The position numbers were made by a program, and so were the translations under genes. From Bacteroidales bacterium (GTDB lineage Bacteria > Bacteroidota > Bacteroidia > Bacteroidales > Tenuifilaceae), in NCBI GenBank assembly GCA_020636845.1, contig JACJXD010000003.1, positions 186,001-250,000 of the forward strand: a stretch of 64,000 bases of DNA, read 5' to 3'. The notes beneath the pieces were generated by a model. It was not told the origin of the DNA, did no database searches, and saw only the letters and a program-made list of their open reading frames with translations. Of the stretch, positions 33,712-41,924 are shown piece after piece (position 1 is the stretch's first letter; each line of letters opens with the position of its first letter).

Positions 33712-35487
33712 CTATTTTATGTAAACATCCTTTTTTCTGTTGAAATAGTGGGTATGCAATAAATGATGCGCAGTTTCGCTCATCGGCTTACCCAAAAATT
33801 CTTCGTATAACTGCTGTATGTAAGGATTCTCATGCGATTTACGTATTTCCTTACCAGCATCCTCACGGTAAATAGCTTCCATACGAGCTTTAATAATCGA
33901 AGAATCTCCATGGTGTAAAGGCTGTCCGCCACCACCAATACATCCTCCCGGACAAGCCATAACTTCAATGGCATGGAAGTTAGCCTTTCCACTACGAACT
34001 TGTTCCAAAAGTTTACGTGCATTTCCCAATCCGTGTGCAATTCCTATATTTATAGGCAATCCGTTAAAATCGATGGTTGCAGTACGAATACCTTCCATAC
34101 CACGAAGTTCGGTAAAGTCTATTTTTTCTAATTTTTTACCTGTTTGAACTTCGTATGCAGTACGAACAGCAGCTTCAATAACACCACCGGTTGCTCCAAA
34201 AATTACAGCAGCACCTGTTGATTCACCTAGCGGACGATCAAAATCTTCATCGGGTAATTCGGCAAAGTTAATGTTGAATTCCTTGATAAGGTGCGCTAAC
34301 TCGCGTGTAGAAATTGAATAATCAACATCGGGATTTCCATCTACCTTAAACTCATCGCGTTGACATTCGTACTTCTTAGCCAAACATGGCATTACCGATA
34401 CAACAACCAACTCGTCGCGTTTCTTCCCTAGTTTATCAGCAAAGTAAGATTTTGCAATAGATCCGAACATTTGCTGTGGCGATTTTGCACTCGAAGGAAC
34501 ATCGAGCATATCGGTAAAACTATGTTCAAAGAAGTTAACCCATGCTGGGCAACAACTTGTAAGAATAGGCAACTTAACGCTCTTATCGCCATTTAAATGC
34601 CGTGTAAGACGATCAAGTAATTCTGTACCTTCTTCCATTATAGTAAGATCAGCAGCAAAATCGGTATCGAAAACATAATCGAATCCAATTTTACGTAATG
34701 CTGCAGCCATTTTTCCGGTAACCAATGTACCAGGTTTCATTCCAAATTCTTCGCCCAATGCAGCACGTACAGCAGGAGCTGTTTGAACCAAAACTGTTTT
34801 TGTTGGATCGGCAATTGCACGAATTACCTTTGCCGTATGATCAACCTCGGTTAATGCGCCCGTAGGACAAACAGCTACGCACTGACCGCAAAATGTACAA
34901 GGCGATTTTTCTAAGTCTTGCTCAAAAGCAGGTGCTACTACAGCTGTGAAACCACGGTTTACAGCGCTAAGTGCACCAACAGTTTGAACTTGGTTACACA
35001 TGGTTTCGCAACGACGACACATAATACACTTGTCAACATCGCGAATAATTGCCGGTGAAAAATCCTTCTTATACGTTGACATTTCAGCGTATTCCTGCCC
35101 AGGAATATTGCGAATACCTAAACGTACAGCCATATCCTGCAAATCGCAATGACCACTCTTAGGACATGTTAAGCAATCTTTTGGATGGTCGGAAAGGATT
35201 AATTCCATTACCGTACGACGAGCGTTAATAACACGTGGTGTATGGGTCTTAACAACCATACCTTCCATACATGCAGTAGAACAGCTAGGCGCTAAATTTC
35301 TACGACCTTCAACCTCAACCACGCAAATACGGCAACCTGCAGGTTTATTTTCAACACCCAAATCGTGCAAGTCCATGTAGCAAAGTACAGGAATATCTAT
35401 CCCCATACCTTTGGCAGCTTTGTAAATTGTAGTACCCTTAGGAACTTCAATTTGCTTATTATCTATTGTGAGTTTTACTGTTTCCAT
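33712..35487 (-). CDS. hydA: [FeFe] hydrogenase catalytic subunit HydA1 (group A3 type)
   Basis: The protein has 591 residues. Domains in order are: plant-type [2Fe-2S] (C36, C52, C55, C69), His-ligated [4Fe-4S] (H101, CLTC at 105-108, C114), two [4Fe-4S] ferredoxin motifs (CIMCRRC and CTFCGQC), and the H-cluster domain with L1 TSCCPAW (C312, C313), L2 MPCLAKKYE and L3 ACPGGCIGGGGQP. All H-cluster ligands and the proton-relay cysteine are present, so it should be active. With HydB and HydC it would couple H2 formation or use to NADH plus reduced ferredoxin. Confidence 0.97.
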   Translation of the reverse strand: METVKLTIDNKQIEVPKGTTIYKAAKGMGIDIPVLCYMDLHDLGVENKPAGCRICVVEVEGRRNLAPSCSTACMEGMVVKTHTPRVINARRTVMELILSDHPKDCLTCPKSGHCDLQDMAVRLGIRNIPGQEYAEMSTYKKDFSPAIIRDVDKCIMCRRCETMCNQVQTVGALSAVNRGFTAVVAPAFEQDLEKSPCTFCGQCVAVCPTGALTEVDHTAKVIRAIADPTKTVLVQTAPAVRAALGEEFGMKPGTLVTGKMAAALRKIGFDYVFDTDFAADLTIMEEGTELLDRLTRHLNGDKSVKLPILTSCCPAWVNFFEHSFTDMLDVPSSAKSPQQMFGSIAKSYFADKLGKKRDELVVVSVMPCLAKKYECQRDEFKVDGNPDVDYSISTRELAHLIKEFNINFAELPDEDFDRPLGESTGAAVIFGATGGVIEAAVRTAYEVQTGKKLEKIDFTELRGMEGIRTATIDFNGLPINIGIAHGLGNARKLLEQVRSGKANFHAIEVMACPGGCIGGGGQPLHHGDSSIIKARMEAIYREDAGKEIRKSHENPYIQQLYEEFLGKPMSETAHHLLHTHYFNRKKDVYIK

Positions 35488-35501
35488 TGTTCTTTAGGTA
35501 A

Positions 35502-37295
35502 TTATTTTATGCTGATAGCATCAAATTTACATTTCTCAATACAAGCACCACACTTAATACAAATTGCAGTATTAATTGAGTGAGGTTTTTTCCTTTCGCC
35601 GCTAATTGCATTAACAGGACAGTTCCGTGCACAAGCCGTACAACCAACACAAGCCTCCGGATCGATCACATATTTCATTAATGCCTTGCACTTACCAGCA
35701 GGACATTTTTTATCCTGAACGTGAGCAAGATACTCATCGTAAAAATTGTCGAGTGTCGAAAGCACTGGGTTTGGTGACGTTTGACCTAAACCGCAAAGAG
35801 CTGTATCCTTAATTACTTTTGATAAATTTCTAAGCCTATCAAGATCGTCCATAGTTCCCTCACCCTTGGTAATCTTATCAAGCAATTCGTACAAACGCTT
35901 ATTACCAATACGGCAAGGAGCACATTTACCACAACTTTCCTCAACAGTAAAATCTAAGTAGAACTTAGCAACCGATACCATACAGTCATCTTCGTCCATA
36001 ACAATCATACCACCCGATCCCATCATGGAACCTGCTGCAATAAGGTTATCGAAATCAATAGGAATATCAAGATGCTTTTCGGTTAAACAACCGCCCGAAG
36101 GACCTCCTGTTTGAACAGCTTTAAATTTCTTACCGTTTTTAATACCACCGCCTATTTCGAAGATAACCTCACGCAAGGTTATTCCCATAGGTACTTCAAT
36201 TAATCCAACGTTATTAATTTTTCCGGCAAGTGCAAATACTTTAGTTCCTTTGGATTTTTCGGTACCAATGGACGAATACCAATCGGCACCCTTAAGTATA
36301 ATTGGACAAACATTTGCAAATGTTTCAACGTTGTTAACGTTGGTCGGTTTACCCATATAACCACTTTCTGCAGGGAATGGAGGTTTGTTAGTTGGTTCGC
36401 CTCTCAAACCTTCCATGGAATGAATAAGCGCAGTTTCCTCACCACAAACAAAGGCTCCAGCACCATAACGAAGTTCAACATCAAAACTAAACCCTGTTCC
36501 CATTATGTCGTTACCTAGTAAACCATACTCACGAGCCTGAGCAATGGCAACCTTTAAACGCTTAATGGCAAGTGGATATTCTGCACGAATATATATTAAG
36601 CCTTTCGATGCCCCAATGCAATATCCGCAAATCGACATTGCTTCGAGTACAGAGTGAGGATCACCTTCAAGAACCGAACGGTCCATAAAAGCACCCGGGT
36701 CTCCTTCGTCGGCATTACAAACTACATATTTCTGATCGGCCTTGTTCTTGCTGGCAATTTCCCATTTAAGACCGGTAGGAAATCCTCCACCTCCACGACC
36801 ACGCAACCCAGATTTCTTAATAATATCGATAGTTTGTTGAGGATCGAATTCTGTAAGAACTTTGCCAATAGCTTGGTATCCATCACGAGCAATATACTCA
36901 TCGATATTTTCAGGATTAATAAATCCACAGTTACGCAAGGCTATACGAATTTGCTTACGGTAAAAACCCATGTGTTTTGAATCGGAAACATGCTCCTTTT
37001 TAGCAGGGTCAAGGTAAAGCAACCTGTTTACCTTACGTCCTTTGATAACATGCTCCTTAACAATTTCTGCAGCATCTTCCGGTTTTACTTGCGTGTAAAA
37101 TGTGTTATCGGGTAAAACCTTTACAATTGGCCCTTTTTCGCAAAAACCGAAACAACCGGTCATTATAACCTGTACATCATTTTCAAGGTTATTTGCAGCC
37201 AACTCCGATTTAAATTTTTCCACAATCGCATCGCTTGAGGAGGCTCTGCATCCTGTGCCTCCACAAACAAGTATGTGCATTTTATATTTTGCCAT
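35502..37295 (-). CDS. hydB: [FeFe] hydrogenase NADH-binding subunit, NuoF-like with ferredoxin tail
   Basis: The protein has 597 residues from ATG 37295, which has GGAGG 8 nt upstream, the clearest Shine-Dalgarno in the region; the TTG at 37310 is rejected. Domains: N-terminal thioredoxin-like [2Fe-2S] (CGGTGC, GCFGFC), NuoF core with the NADH/FMN loops (GRGGGGFPTGLKW and YVVCNADEGDPG), [4Fe-4S] motif SCGKCAPCRIGN, and a C-terminal pair of [4Fe-4S] (CVGCTACARNC, CIKCGACIEKC). This is the full group A3 HydB lay-out that binds NAD(H) and FMN. It lies 14 bp before hydA1. Confidence 0.96.
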   Translation of the reverse strand: MAKYKMHILVCGGTGCRASSSDAIVEKFKSELAANNLENDVQVIMTGCFGFCEKGPIVKVLPDNTFYTQVKPEDAAEIVKEHVIKGRKVNRLLYLDPAKKEHVSDSKHMGFYRKQIRIALRNCGFINPENIDEYIARDGYQAIGKVLTEFDPQQTIDIIKKSGLRGRGGGGFPTGLKWEIASKNKADQKYVVCNADEGDPGAFMDRSVLEGDPHSVLEAMSICGYCIGASKGLIYIRAEYPLAIKRLKVAIAQAREYGLLGNDIMGTGFSFDVELRYGAGAFVCGEETALIHSMEGLRGEPTNKPPFPAESGYMGKPTNVNNVETFANVCPIILKGADWYSSIGTEKSKGTKVFALAGKINNVGLIEVPMGITLREVIFEIGGGIKNGKKFKAVQTGGPSGGCLTEKHLDIPIDFDNLIAAGSMMGSGGMIVMDEDDCMVSVAKFYLDFTVEESCGKCAPCRIGNKRLYELLDKITKGEGTMDDLDRLRNLSKVIKDTALCGLGQTSPNPVLSTLDNFYDEYLAHVQDKKCPAGKCKALMKYVIDPEACVGCTACARNCPVNAISGERKKPHSINTAICIKCGACIEKCKFDAISIK

Positions 37296-37316
37296 TATAA
37301 GTACCTCCAAAATGGA

Positions 37317-37715
37317 TTATTTGTTATCAATAGTTTCGTAATTGGTAGGAATGATTCCGTCAACAAGTTCGCCGTTTTTAATGTACTTCTCAATAATCTC
37401 ATCGGCTTTCTTTTTATCAACATACCCGAAAATAACAGGATCCTTACCAGGCAACTTAACTTCAATGGTAGGTTCTGCATAGCAGTACCCCATACATCCA
37501 GTTTGGGTTACAACAGCGTTAATTCCTCGTTTGTCTAATTCGTCAATTAGGAACTCCATAATTGGTTTTGCACCTGCAGCAATACCACAGGTAGCCATGG
37601 CCACTTTTATTTGAACAAGATTCTCGGACACCTCTCCCTTCTCCCGAACCTCTATCTTGGCTTGAAGCTCCTCCTTCATCTTTTTCAAATCGGCCAACGA
37701 TTTAACTTTTGTCAT
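37317..37715 (-). CDS. Thioredoxin-like [2Fe-2S] ferredoxin
   Basis: The protein has 132 residues. The C-terminal ~90 residues form a thioredoxin-like [2Fe-2S] ferredoxin with ligands in MATCGIAAG and GCMGYCYAEP (C-x3-C). The N-terminal 35 residues are a charged helix. Small subunits of this type go with HydB/NuoF homologues in clostridial and Bacteroidota hydrogenase sets. It sits 21 bp upstream of hydB and 106 bp behind the GHKL ATPase gene, in the same orientation. Confidence 0.9.
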   Translation of the reverse strand: MTKVKSLADLKKMKEELQAKIEVREKGEVSENLVQIKVAMATCGIAAGAKPIMEFLIDELDKRGINAVVTQTGCMGYCYAEPTIEVKLPGKDPVIFGYVDKKKADEIIEKYIKNGELVDGIIPTNYETIDNK

Positions 37716-37821
37716 AATTATTTCTCCTTGTGAGTATTTGGTTGATTTTTTAAACTTTTACATAATTTTGGTGCAAAATTACATTTTGATGTTAATTCAA
37801 TAACACTGTAATTTATGTTTT

Positions 37822-38376
37822 TCAACCTAAATTTCTTATTTGTAACTCTTCTAAATTCGACTGAATTAACTCCTTAACCAACGGATAAACGGCAGCGTTA
37901 TCGATGCTCACGTCTTCCAGCGATTCCTGAATGTCGCGAGTACATATACTGTATTCCTTTTTATCTTCCATGTATGTAAATTCAATATTAATTGTTGGAT
38001 TAGAGCATATAAGCAACGAAATAGTTCCAGCCACATCGCCCATAGGCAAACAATCGATATTACTTGGTATCAATGTTGCTTTTATTATTGTGCCCTTTCC
38101 CAATTCCGATTGAATGGCTAAATTTCCGCCTGTTCGTTCTGCATTTAATTTCAGCAAAGGAATGCCTAACCCAACCTTACGGGTTGTTCTCGTAGTGGTA
38201 AAAGGATCGGTAACTCTTTCCAAAAATGCTTTATCCATGCCTTTTCCGTTATCGGAAATAGTTAACGTTATAAAGTCCTTCTGCAAATTTTTTTCTATAG
38301 TAATTTGAATGCTTGTTGCCAATGCTACAACCGAATTCTGAACTATATCCAGTATATGCAACGATAAGTCTTTCAT
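37822..38376 (-). CDS. GHKL (histidine-kinase-like) ATPase without phosphoacceptor domain
   Basis: The protein has 184 residues and starts directly with an ATP-binding domain: N-box LHILDIVQNSVVA, G1 ISDNGKGMD, F-box DPFTTTRTTRKVGLGIP and G2-type SELGKGTII. No HisKA is present, so it either acts on a partner protein or binds ATP as a switch. Genes of this kind recur next to sensory [FeFe] hydrogenase genes in clostridia, from memory. It is 14 bp after the PHP gene in the regulatory block. Confidence 0.85.
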   Translation of the reverse strand: MKDLSLHILDIVQNSVVALATSIQITIEKNLQKDFITLTISDNGKGMDKAFLERVTDPFTTTRTTRKVGLGIPLLKLNAERTGGNLAIQSELGKGTIIKATLIPSNIDCLPMGDVAGTISLLICSNPTINIEFTYMEDKKEYSICTRDIQESLEDVSIDNAAVYPLVKELIQSNLEELQIRNLG

Positions 38377-38390
38377 GAATTTTTCTCTAG

Positions 38391-39134
38391 TTAGAATTCA
38401 ACCAAAACCTCACAACCGTTAATGCCCATAATAGCATTCTTCAGATTCTCGAAGTTAAGCTTTTCCATCCGAAAAGTCGAGTAACTCGAGCCAATTTGTT
38501 CTATGGTATGCGCATCGGAGTTACGAATAAACCGTTTTCTCGTAATTAACGGGTTATTCTTTATAACTGTATCTATTGTAGAATTTTTGGAAACTTCCAG
38601 CGCATCGTAATTTAAGTTGGGAGGGATAAAACCCAACTGACTTGTAATGCTAAACTTTAGCCTGTCCACATGAGCAGGAATAAATATTCCACCCAACTCA
38701 TGAACTCGCTTTTCAACTTCATCAATATTTGCCCGCAAAGCCGAATGAAGCAAGTAATCTATCTCGTCAAGAATTTCTTCCTGCTCGTTCACCACCACCT
38801 GATAACCAAATATATCAGGGTTATTAGGAACTCTTTGAATGCTTTCCTCTATAAAATTTTGAAATTTCACACGCTGCCCTTCAGTATCAAACAGGCAAAG
38901 GCAATGAACTTCCTCGCGAGTATTAACCTCAACCGCATTTACCGCAAAAATACCGTTACGTAATGCTAAGTCCCGTACCAGTGGACAATGCAAAGTAGAA
39001 TTATGATCGGCTACGGCAATAATATCCAACTTCTGTTTTAGGGCTTGATCAACAATATTTGTAGGACTCATCTCCAAGTTAGCACAAGGAGACAGCACAC
39101 TATGTATATGCAAATCTGCCTTAAAACTCTCCAT
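38391..39134 (-). CDS. PHP-domain phosphoesterase
   Basis: The protein has 247 residues. The metal-binding motifs of the PHP family are DLHIHSVLSPC at the N-terminus, VADHNS, the Glu in VNAVEVN, AHVDR, and NSDAH near the C-terminus. It would hydrolyse a phosphoester or a nucleotide signal. Its ATG overlaps the stop of the DRTGG gene by one base (TAATG), so translation is coupled. It is a fixed member of the hydrogenase regulatory block. Confidence 0.88.
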   Translation of the reverse strand: MESFKADLHIHSVLSPCANLEMSPTNIVDQALKQKLDIIAVADHNSTLHCPLVRDLALRNGIFAVNAVEVNTREEVHCLCLFDTEGQRVKFQNFIEESIQRVPNNPDIFGYQVVVNEQEEILDEIDYLLHSALRANIDEVEKRVHELGGIFIPAHVDRLKFSITSQLGFIPPNLNYDALEVSKNSTIDTVIKNNPLITRKRFIRNSDAHTIEQIGSSYSTFRMEKLNFENLKNAIMGINGCEVLVEF

Positions 39135-39469
39135 TAACTATTTAAGAGTTGGTATAATTTTCCTGATATTTCGAATGTTTGTAACGTTGTTCCCAGGATG
39201 GGAATTCCTTCAACATTACTTTGAGTTAAAGTGTTTTCCTCGGGTTCAAACCCTTTTACCAAAATAATAGCCGATAATTCTTTTAACGATGCGATGGCCA
39301 TAACGTTAACATGCGTTTGCAAGGTTATCCATACCATACCACTTTCGGCATTCCCCATAACATCGCTAAGTAAATCGGAAGAATAACCTCCTGTAACTTC
39401 CCGATTCATTCCTGTGCTGCCCGAAAACACCTTTAACTGTAGGGTTTCAACTAAATCTTTAACGGTCAT
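39134..39469 (-). CDS. DRTGG-domain protein
   Basis: The protein has 111 residues, one DRTGG-type domain with the family's start VKDLVETLQLKVFSG, a REVTGGYSSDLLSDVM core and TLQTHVNVMAIASL. The domain is named for a DRTGG motif seen in CBS-linked phosphatases and PTA-like enzymes; it is thought to bind ligands but its function is unknown. The gene lies 2 bp after the sensory HydA-like gene and is translationally coupled to the PHP gene. A second DRTGG gene opens the same operon at 41634. Confidence 0.85.
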   Translation of the reverse strand: MTVKDLVETLQLKVFSGSTGMNREVTGGYSSDLLSDVMGNAESGMVWITLQTHVNVMAIASLKELSAIILVKGFEPEENTLTQSNVEGIPILGTTLQTFEISGKLYQLLNS

Positions 39470-39471
39470 AA

Positions 39472-40845
39472 CTATTTATTCTGAATAGGTTTATCGCAAT
39501 CTTTATAAAAACGGTTAGTTCCCCAAATTTTCTTCATTATCCTAAACGAATGTTCCGGATCCAACTTATTCTGTTCCATTATTTTCTGCAAAAAAACGCA
39601 GTGCGAAATAGCACCTTCGCCTTGTACTATATCTTCGGCTAATGCCAAACACGATGGAGCTCCGCAAACGCCACAATCTACTCCCGGCAAATAGCACATT
39701 AACCGCTTTACACGTTCCATTTTTTTCATAGCTTTAGCCATGTCCTCATCGAGTTTCACCATCGATCGAGGCTCTACCCTATTCAAATTTATTTTCCCCA
39801 TCAAAAGTTGCTCATACTTTTGCAACTTATTTTGATTGTTCGAACTTTGATCGGGTTTTAAGAACTGCTTAGCATGATTTCTCAATAATTCCGCGGTTAT
39901 AAATCTATTTGCCGCAGCAAGAATTCCTCCTGCACAACTTTCGTCACATGCCCTTAACTCTAAAAAATCGACCCCGTTAACCTCATCATTCTCTATCTTC
40001 TCCAAAAACTCAATAACATTATGAATGCCATCAATTGCCATGCAGCGCCCATCGATATTTACTGCTTCTCCGTTTGTTAACGCCCACGTAATACTCCGTG
40101 CAGACAAATCGGATAAGAAACTATTGGGTATTTTGTTAACGTTCTTCTTTTTTATTTCATGAAGTGTCCTGTTGTAGATTAAATCCATATTAATAACCCC
40201 GTTCAGTTCCGAAAATTCTTCTCCTACAGGACTTTTTATTGCTGCAATTTTTGCGGCGCAAGGAGTAATATAGAATATCCCCACATCATTATTGGAAACT
40301 CCATTGGAAGTGAGCATTCCCCTTATATAACTAGCAGTTAAATCAAGGGGGGGGCGTATCAATAAAATATTTCCTACAAGCCAAGGAAACTTAACCTGAA
40401 CAAGCCTAACAATGGCCGGACAAAAAGAAGATATGATTGGTTTTTTATTCTGATTCTTGGCAATATACTCGTTTATTTGTGGAATTAAATACTCTACAGA
40501 ATCTTCAACCTCGAACACATCGGTAAAACCAATATTTTTTAACGCTTGAATTACCATACCCGGAGTTACATTATCGGGATACTGACCAAGTAAAACCGAA
40601 GGGATTAGCGCAACTCTACGTTTATAGTTAAAAATATTCTGAAAATCGTCCTGTTCTACTATAATAGCACCGGTAGGACAAACTCTATAACATTCACCAC
40701 AGTCTATACACCTATTAGCATGTAAATGAGCCTTTCCTTCAATTACCCTTAAAGCCTCAGTTGGACAAGCCCTCATACAATGAGCACAACCAATACATAC
40801 GTCGGTTCTTATTTTAAGCGCATGATGGAAACCAATTTTTTCCAA
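39472..40845 (-). CDS. Sensory-type [FeFe] hydrogenase-like protein (HydS-like)
   Basis: The protein has 457 residues. Two [4Fe-4S] ferredoxin motifs lead (CIGCAHCMRAC and CIDCGECYRVC, 17-56), followed by a short H-cluster domain and a C-terminal [4Fe-4S] motif CGVCGAPSC with C further on. L1 is SSFCPAI (C142), L2 TPCAAKI, L3 ACDESCAGG. All four cysteine ligands of the H-cluster cubane are kept, but the proton-relay cysteine of TSCCP is Phe141, and L3 lacks PGG. This fits sensory groups C/D rather than catalytic hydrogenases. The usual C-terminal PAS domain is absent. Neighbours with ATPase, PHP and DRTGG genes support signalling. Confidence 0.88.
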   Translation of the reverse strand: MEKIGFHHALKIRTDVCIGCAHCMRACPTEALRVIEGKAHLHANRCIDCGECYRVCPTGAIIVEQDDFQNIFNYKRRVALIPSVLLGQYPDNVTPGMVIQALKNIGFTDVFEVEDSVEYLIPQINEYIAKNQNKKPIISSFCPAIVRLVQVKFPWLVGNILLIRPPLDLTASYIRGMLTSNGVSNNDVGIFYITPCAAKIAAIKSPVGEEFSELNGVINMDLIYNRTLHEIKKKNVNKIPNSFLSDLSARSITWALTNGEAVNIDGRCMAIDGIHNVIEFLEKIENDEVNGVDFLELRACDESCAGGILAAANRFITAELLRNHAKQFLKPDQSSNNQNKLQKYEQLLMGKINLNRVEPRSMVKLDEDMAKAMKKMERVKRLMCYLPGVDCGVCGAPSCLALAEDIVQGEGAISHCVFLQKIMEQNKLDPEHSFRIMKKIWGTNRFYKDCDKPIQNK

Positions 40846-40847
40846 AA

Positions 40848-41279
40848 CTAAACTTCCTCCTTTGTACTTTTTAGGTTAACGGTAATTTCTAAGTGTGTAC
40901 CTTTTCCTACAACGCTGGAAATTTTAAAATCGTCGGAATTATTCTTTATGTTTGGCAACCCCATTCCCGCGCCAAAACCCATCTCCCGAACTATAGGTGA
41001 TGCTGTAGAGTATCCCGGCTGCATAGCCAAATCGATATCTGGAATTCCAGGACCGTTATCGTCAAGTTTAATCAGTATCCGTTCTGTATCTATTTCTACA
41101 TTTATTATTCCATTGAACGCATGAGCCGCTATGTTAACCTCCCCTTCATACAAGGCCACAACAACCCTTTTTATAATTGCAGAATCAACGTTCAACTGCT
41201 TCAAAATTTTCTTAACCTGGCTTGAAGCATTTCCAGCCCTTACAAAATCCCCACCCTGAACTTTAAATTCAAAATTCAT
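40848..41279 (-). CDS. Anti-sigma-type ATP-binding protein
   Basis: The protein has 143 residues from ATG 41279; longer readings would overlap the DRTGG gene. It is an RsbW/SpoIIAB-like HATPase: N-box VALYEGEVNIAAHAF, G1 LDDNGPGIPD, and a G2 box GFGAGMGLPNIKNNSD. Proteins of this kind phosphorylate STAS antagonists or bind sigma factors; no partner of that type is adjacent on this strand. It ends 2 bp before the HydS-like gene, so the two are coupled, which suggests that H2/redox sensing feeds into this ATPase. Confidence 0.88.
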   Translation of the reverse strand: MNFEFKVQGGDFVRAGNASSQVKKILKQLNVDSAIIKRVVVALYEGEVNIAAHAFNGIINVEIDTERILIKLDDNGPGIPDIDLAMQPGYSTASPIVREMGFGAGMGLPNIKNNSDDFKISSVVGKGTHLEITVNLKSTKEEV

Positions 41280-41289
41280 TTTACATTTC

Positions 41290-41634
41290 TTAATAAACAG
41301 GTTTAATCCCAATACTACTAAGCTGACCCGAAACTCTAAACATAGTTCCCGGATATTCAATCAAAACTATGCAATTTTCCTGAGCCAACCTAATCATATC
41401 CTCGTTTACCCGCTTATTTCTAACAAAAATGATGGCTTGCAGATCGGACATTTCCGCTGTTCTCACTGTTTGAATGTTGGCCAACCCTGTAATTAACAGT
41501 AAGTTTTCACATTTTACCGTGAGAACATCACTCATTAAGTCAGATGCGTAAGCATACTCTATTTCCCTGTCCAAATACTCTTCACAGCAAACAACCCTGC
41601 CTCCAATATTTTCTACAAGATTCTTTAACCTCAT
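41290..41634 (-). CDS. DRTGG-domain protein, first gene of the regulatory-hydrogenase operon
   Basis: The protein has 114 residues from ATG 41634; the TTG at 41640 is not needed. It has a DRTGG-type domain with start LKNLVENIGGRVV, YASDLMSDVLTV and the ligand-pocket strand NLLLITGLANIQTV. It is a paralogue of the protein at 39134-39469. The promoter and operator at 41678-41707 sit 44 bp upstream. Its place as leader gene suggests it belongs to the sensing side of the operon. Confidence 0.85.
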   Translation of the reverse strand: MRLKNLVENIGGRVVCCEEYLDREIEYAYASDLMSDVLTVKCENLLLITGLANIQTVRTAEMSDLQAIIFVRNKRVNEDMIRLAQENCIVLIEYPGTMFRVSGQLSSIGIKPVY

Positions 41635-41677
41635 ATACAACCTTTTACTTTCAATGGATAATTAATTATTTTCTCCA

Positions 41678-41707
41678 CAAAAATAATTATTGTTATCAAA
41701 ATAACAA
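41678..41707 (-). promoter_or_regulatory. Promoter with overlapping Rex-like operator
   Basis: On the minus strand TTG (41705-41707) and TATTTTTG (41678-41685) form a Bacteroidota -33/-7 pair with 19-nt spacing. The 18-bp perfect palindrome TTGTTAT-N4-ATAACAA (41690-41707) fills the spacer and includes the -33 box, the lay-out of a repressor site. The 7-4-7 form is that of Rex operators (NADH/NAD+ sensing). No rex gene is in the window. Confidence 0.65.
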
Positions 41708-41733
41708 TATTAAAATATAATATAAATTATCTC

Positions 41734-41747
41734 GTTATAAAAATAAC
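41734..41747. promoter_or_regulatory. Second GTTAT-AAAA-ATAAC site
   Basis: A 14-bp palindrome GTTAT-AAAA-ATAAC sits 27 bp further upstream of the 41690-41707 operator. It is identical in its core to the site at 45406-45419 before the other hydrogenase unit. Confidence 0.5.
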
Positions 41748-41880
41748 ACACATTGTACTTTTCGTTTCCGACAAACGTTGCAAAATCTTTAGCAGAAATG
41801 CTTTAATAATCTAATATATCTTCCTCAATAAGAATTTCAAATTTACAATAAAACAACATACACATCAACTAACTAATAAA

Positions 41881-41903
41881 AAAGAGGGGCGTTGCCCCTC
41901 TTT
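41881..41903 (-). terminator. Terminator behind hydA2
   Basis: Perfect 10-bp stem AAAGAGGGGC / GCCCCTCTTT with 3-nt loop and T-run on the minus strand, 22 bp after the hydA2 stop. It separates the two hydrogenase transcription units. Confidence 0.88.
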
Positions 41904-41924
41904 TCAATCATACTACTACTCGTA

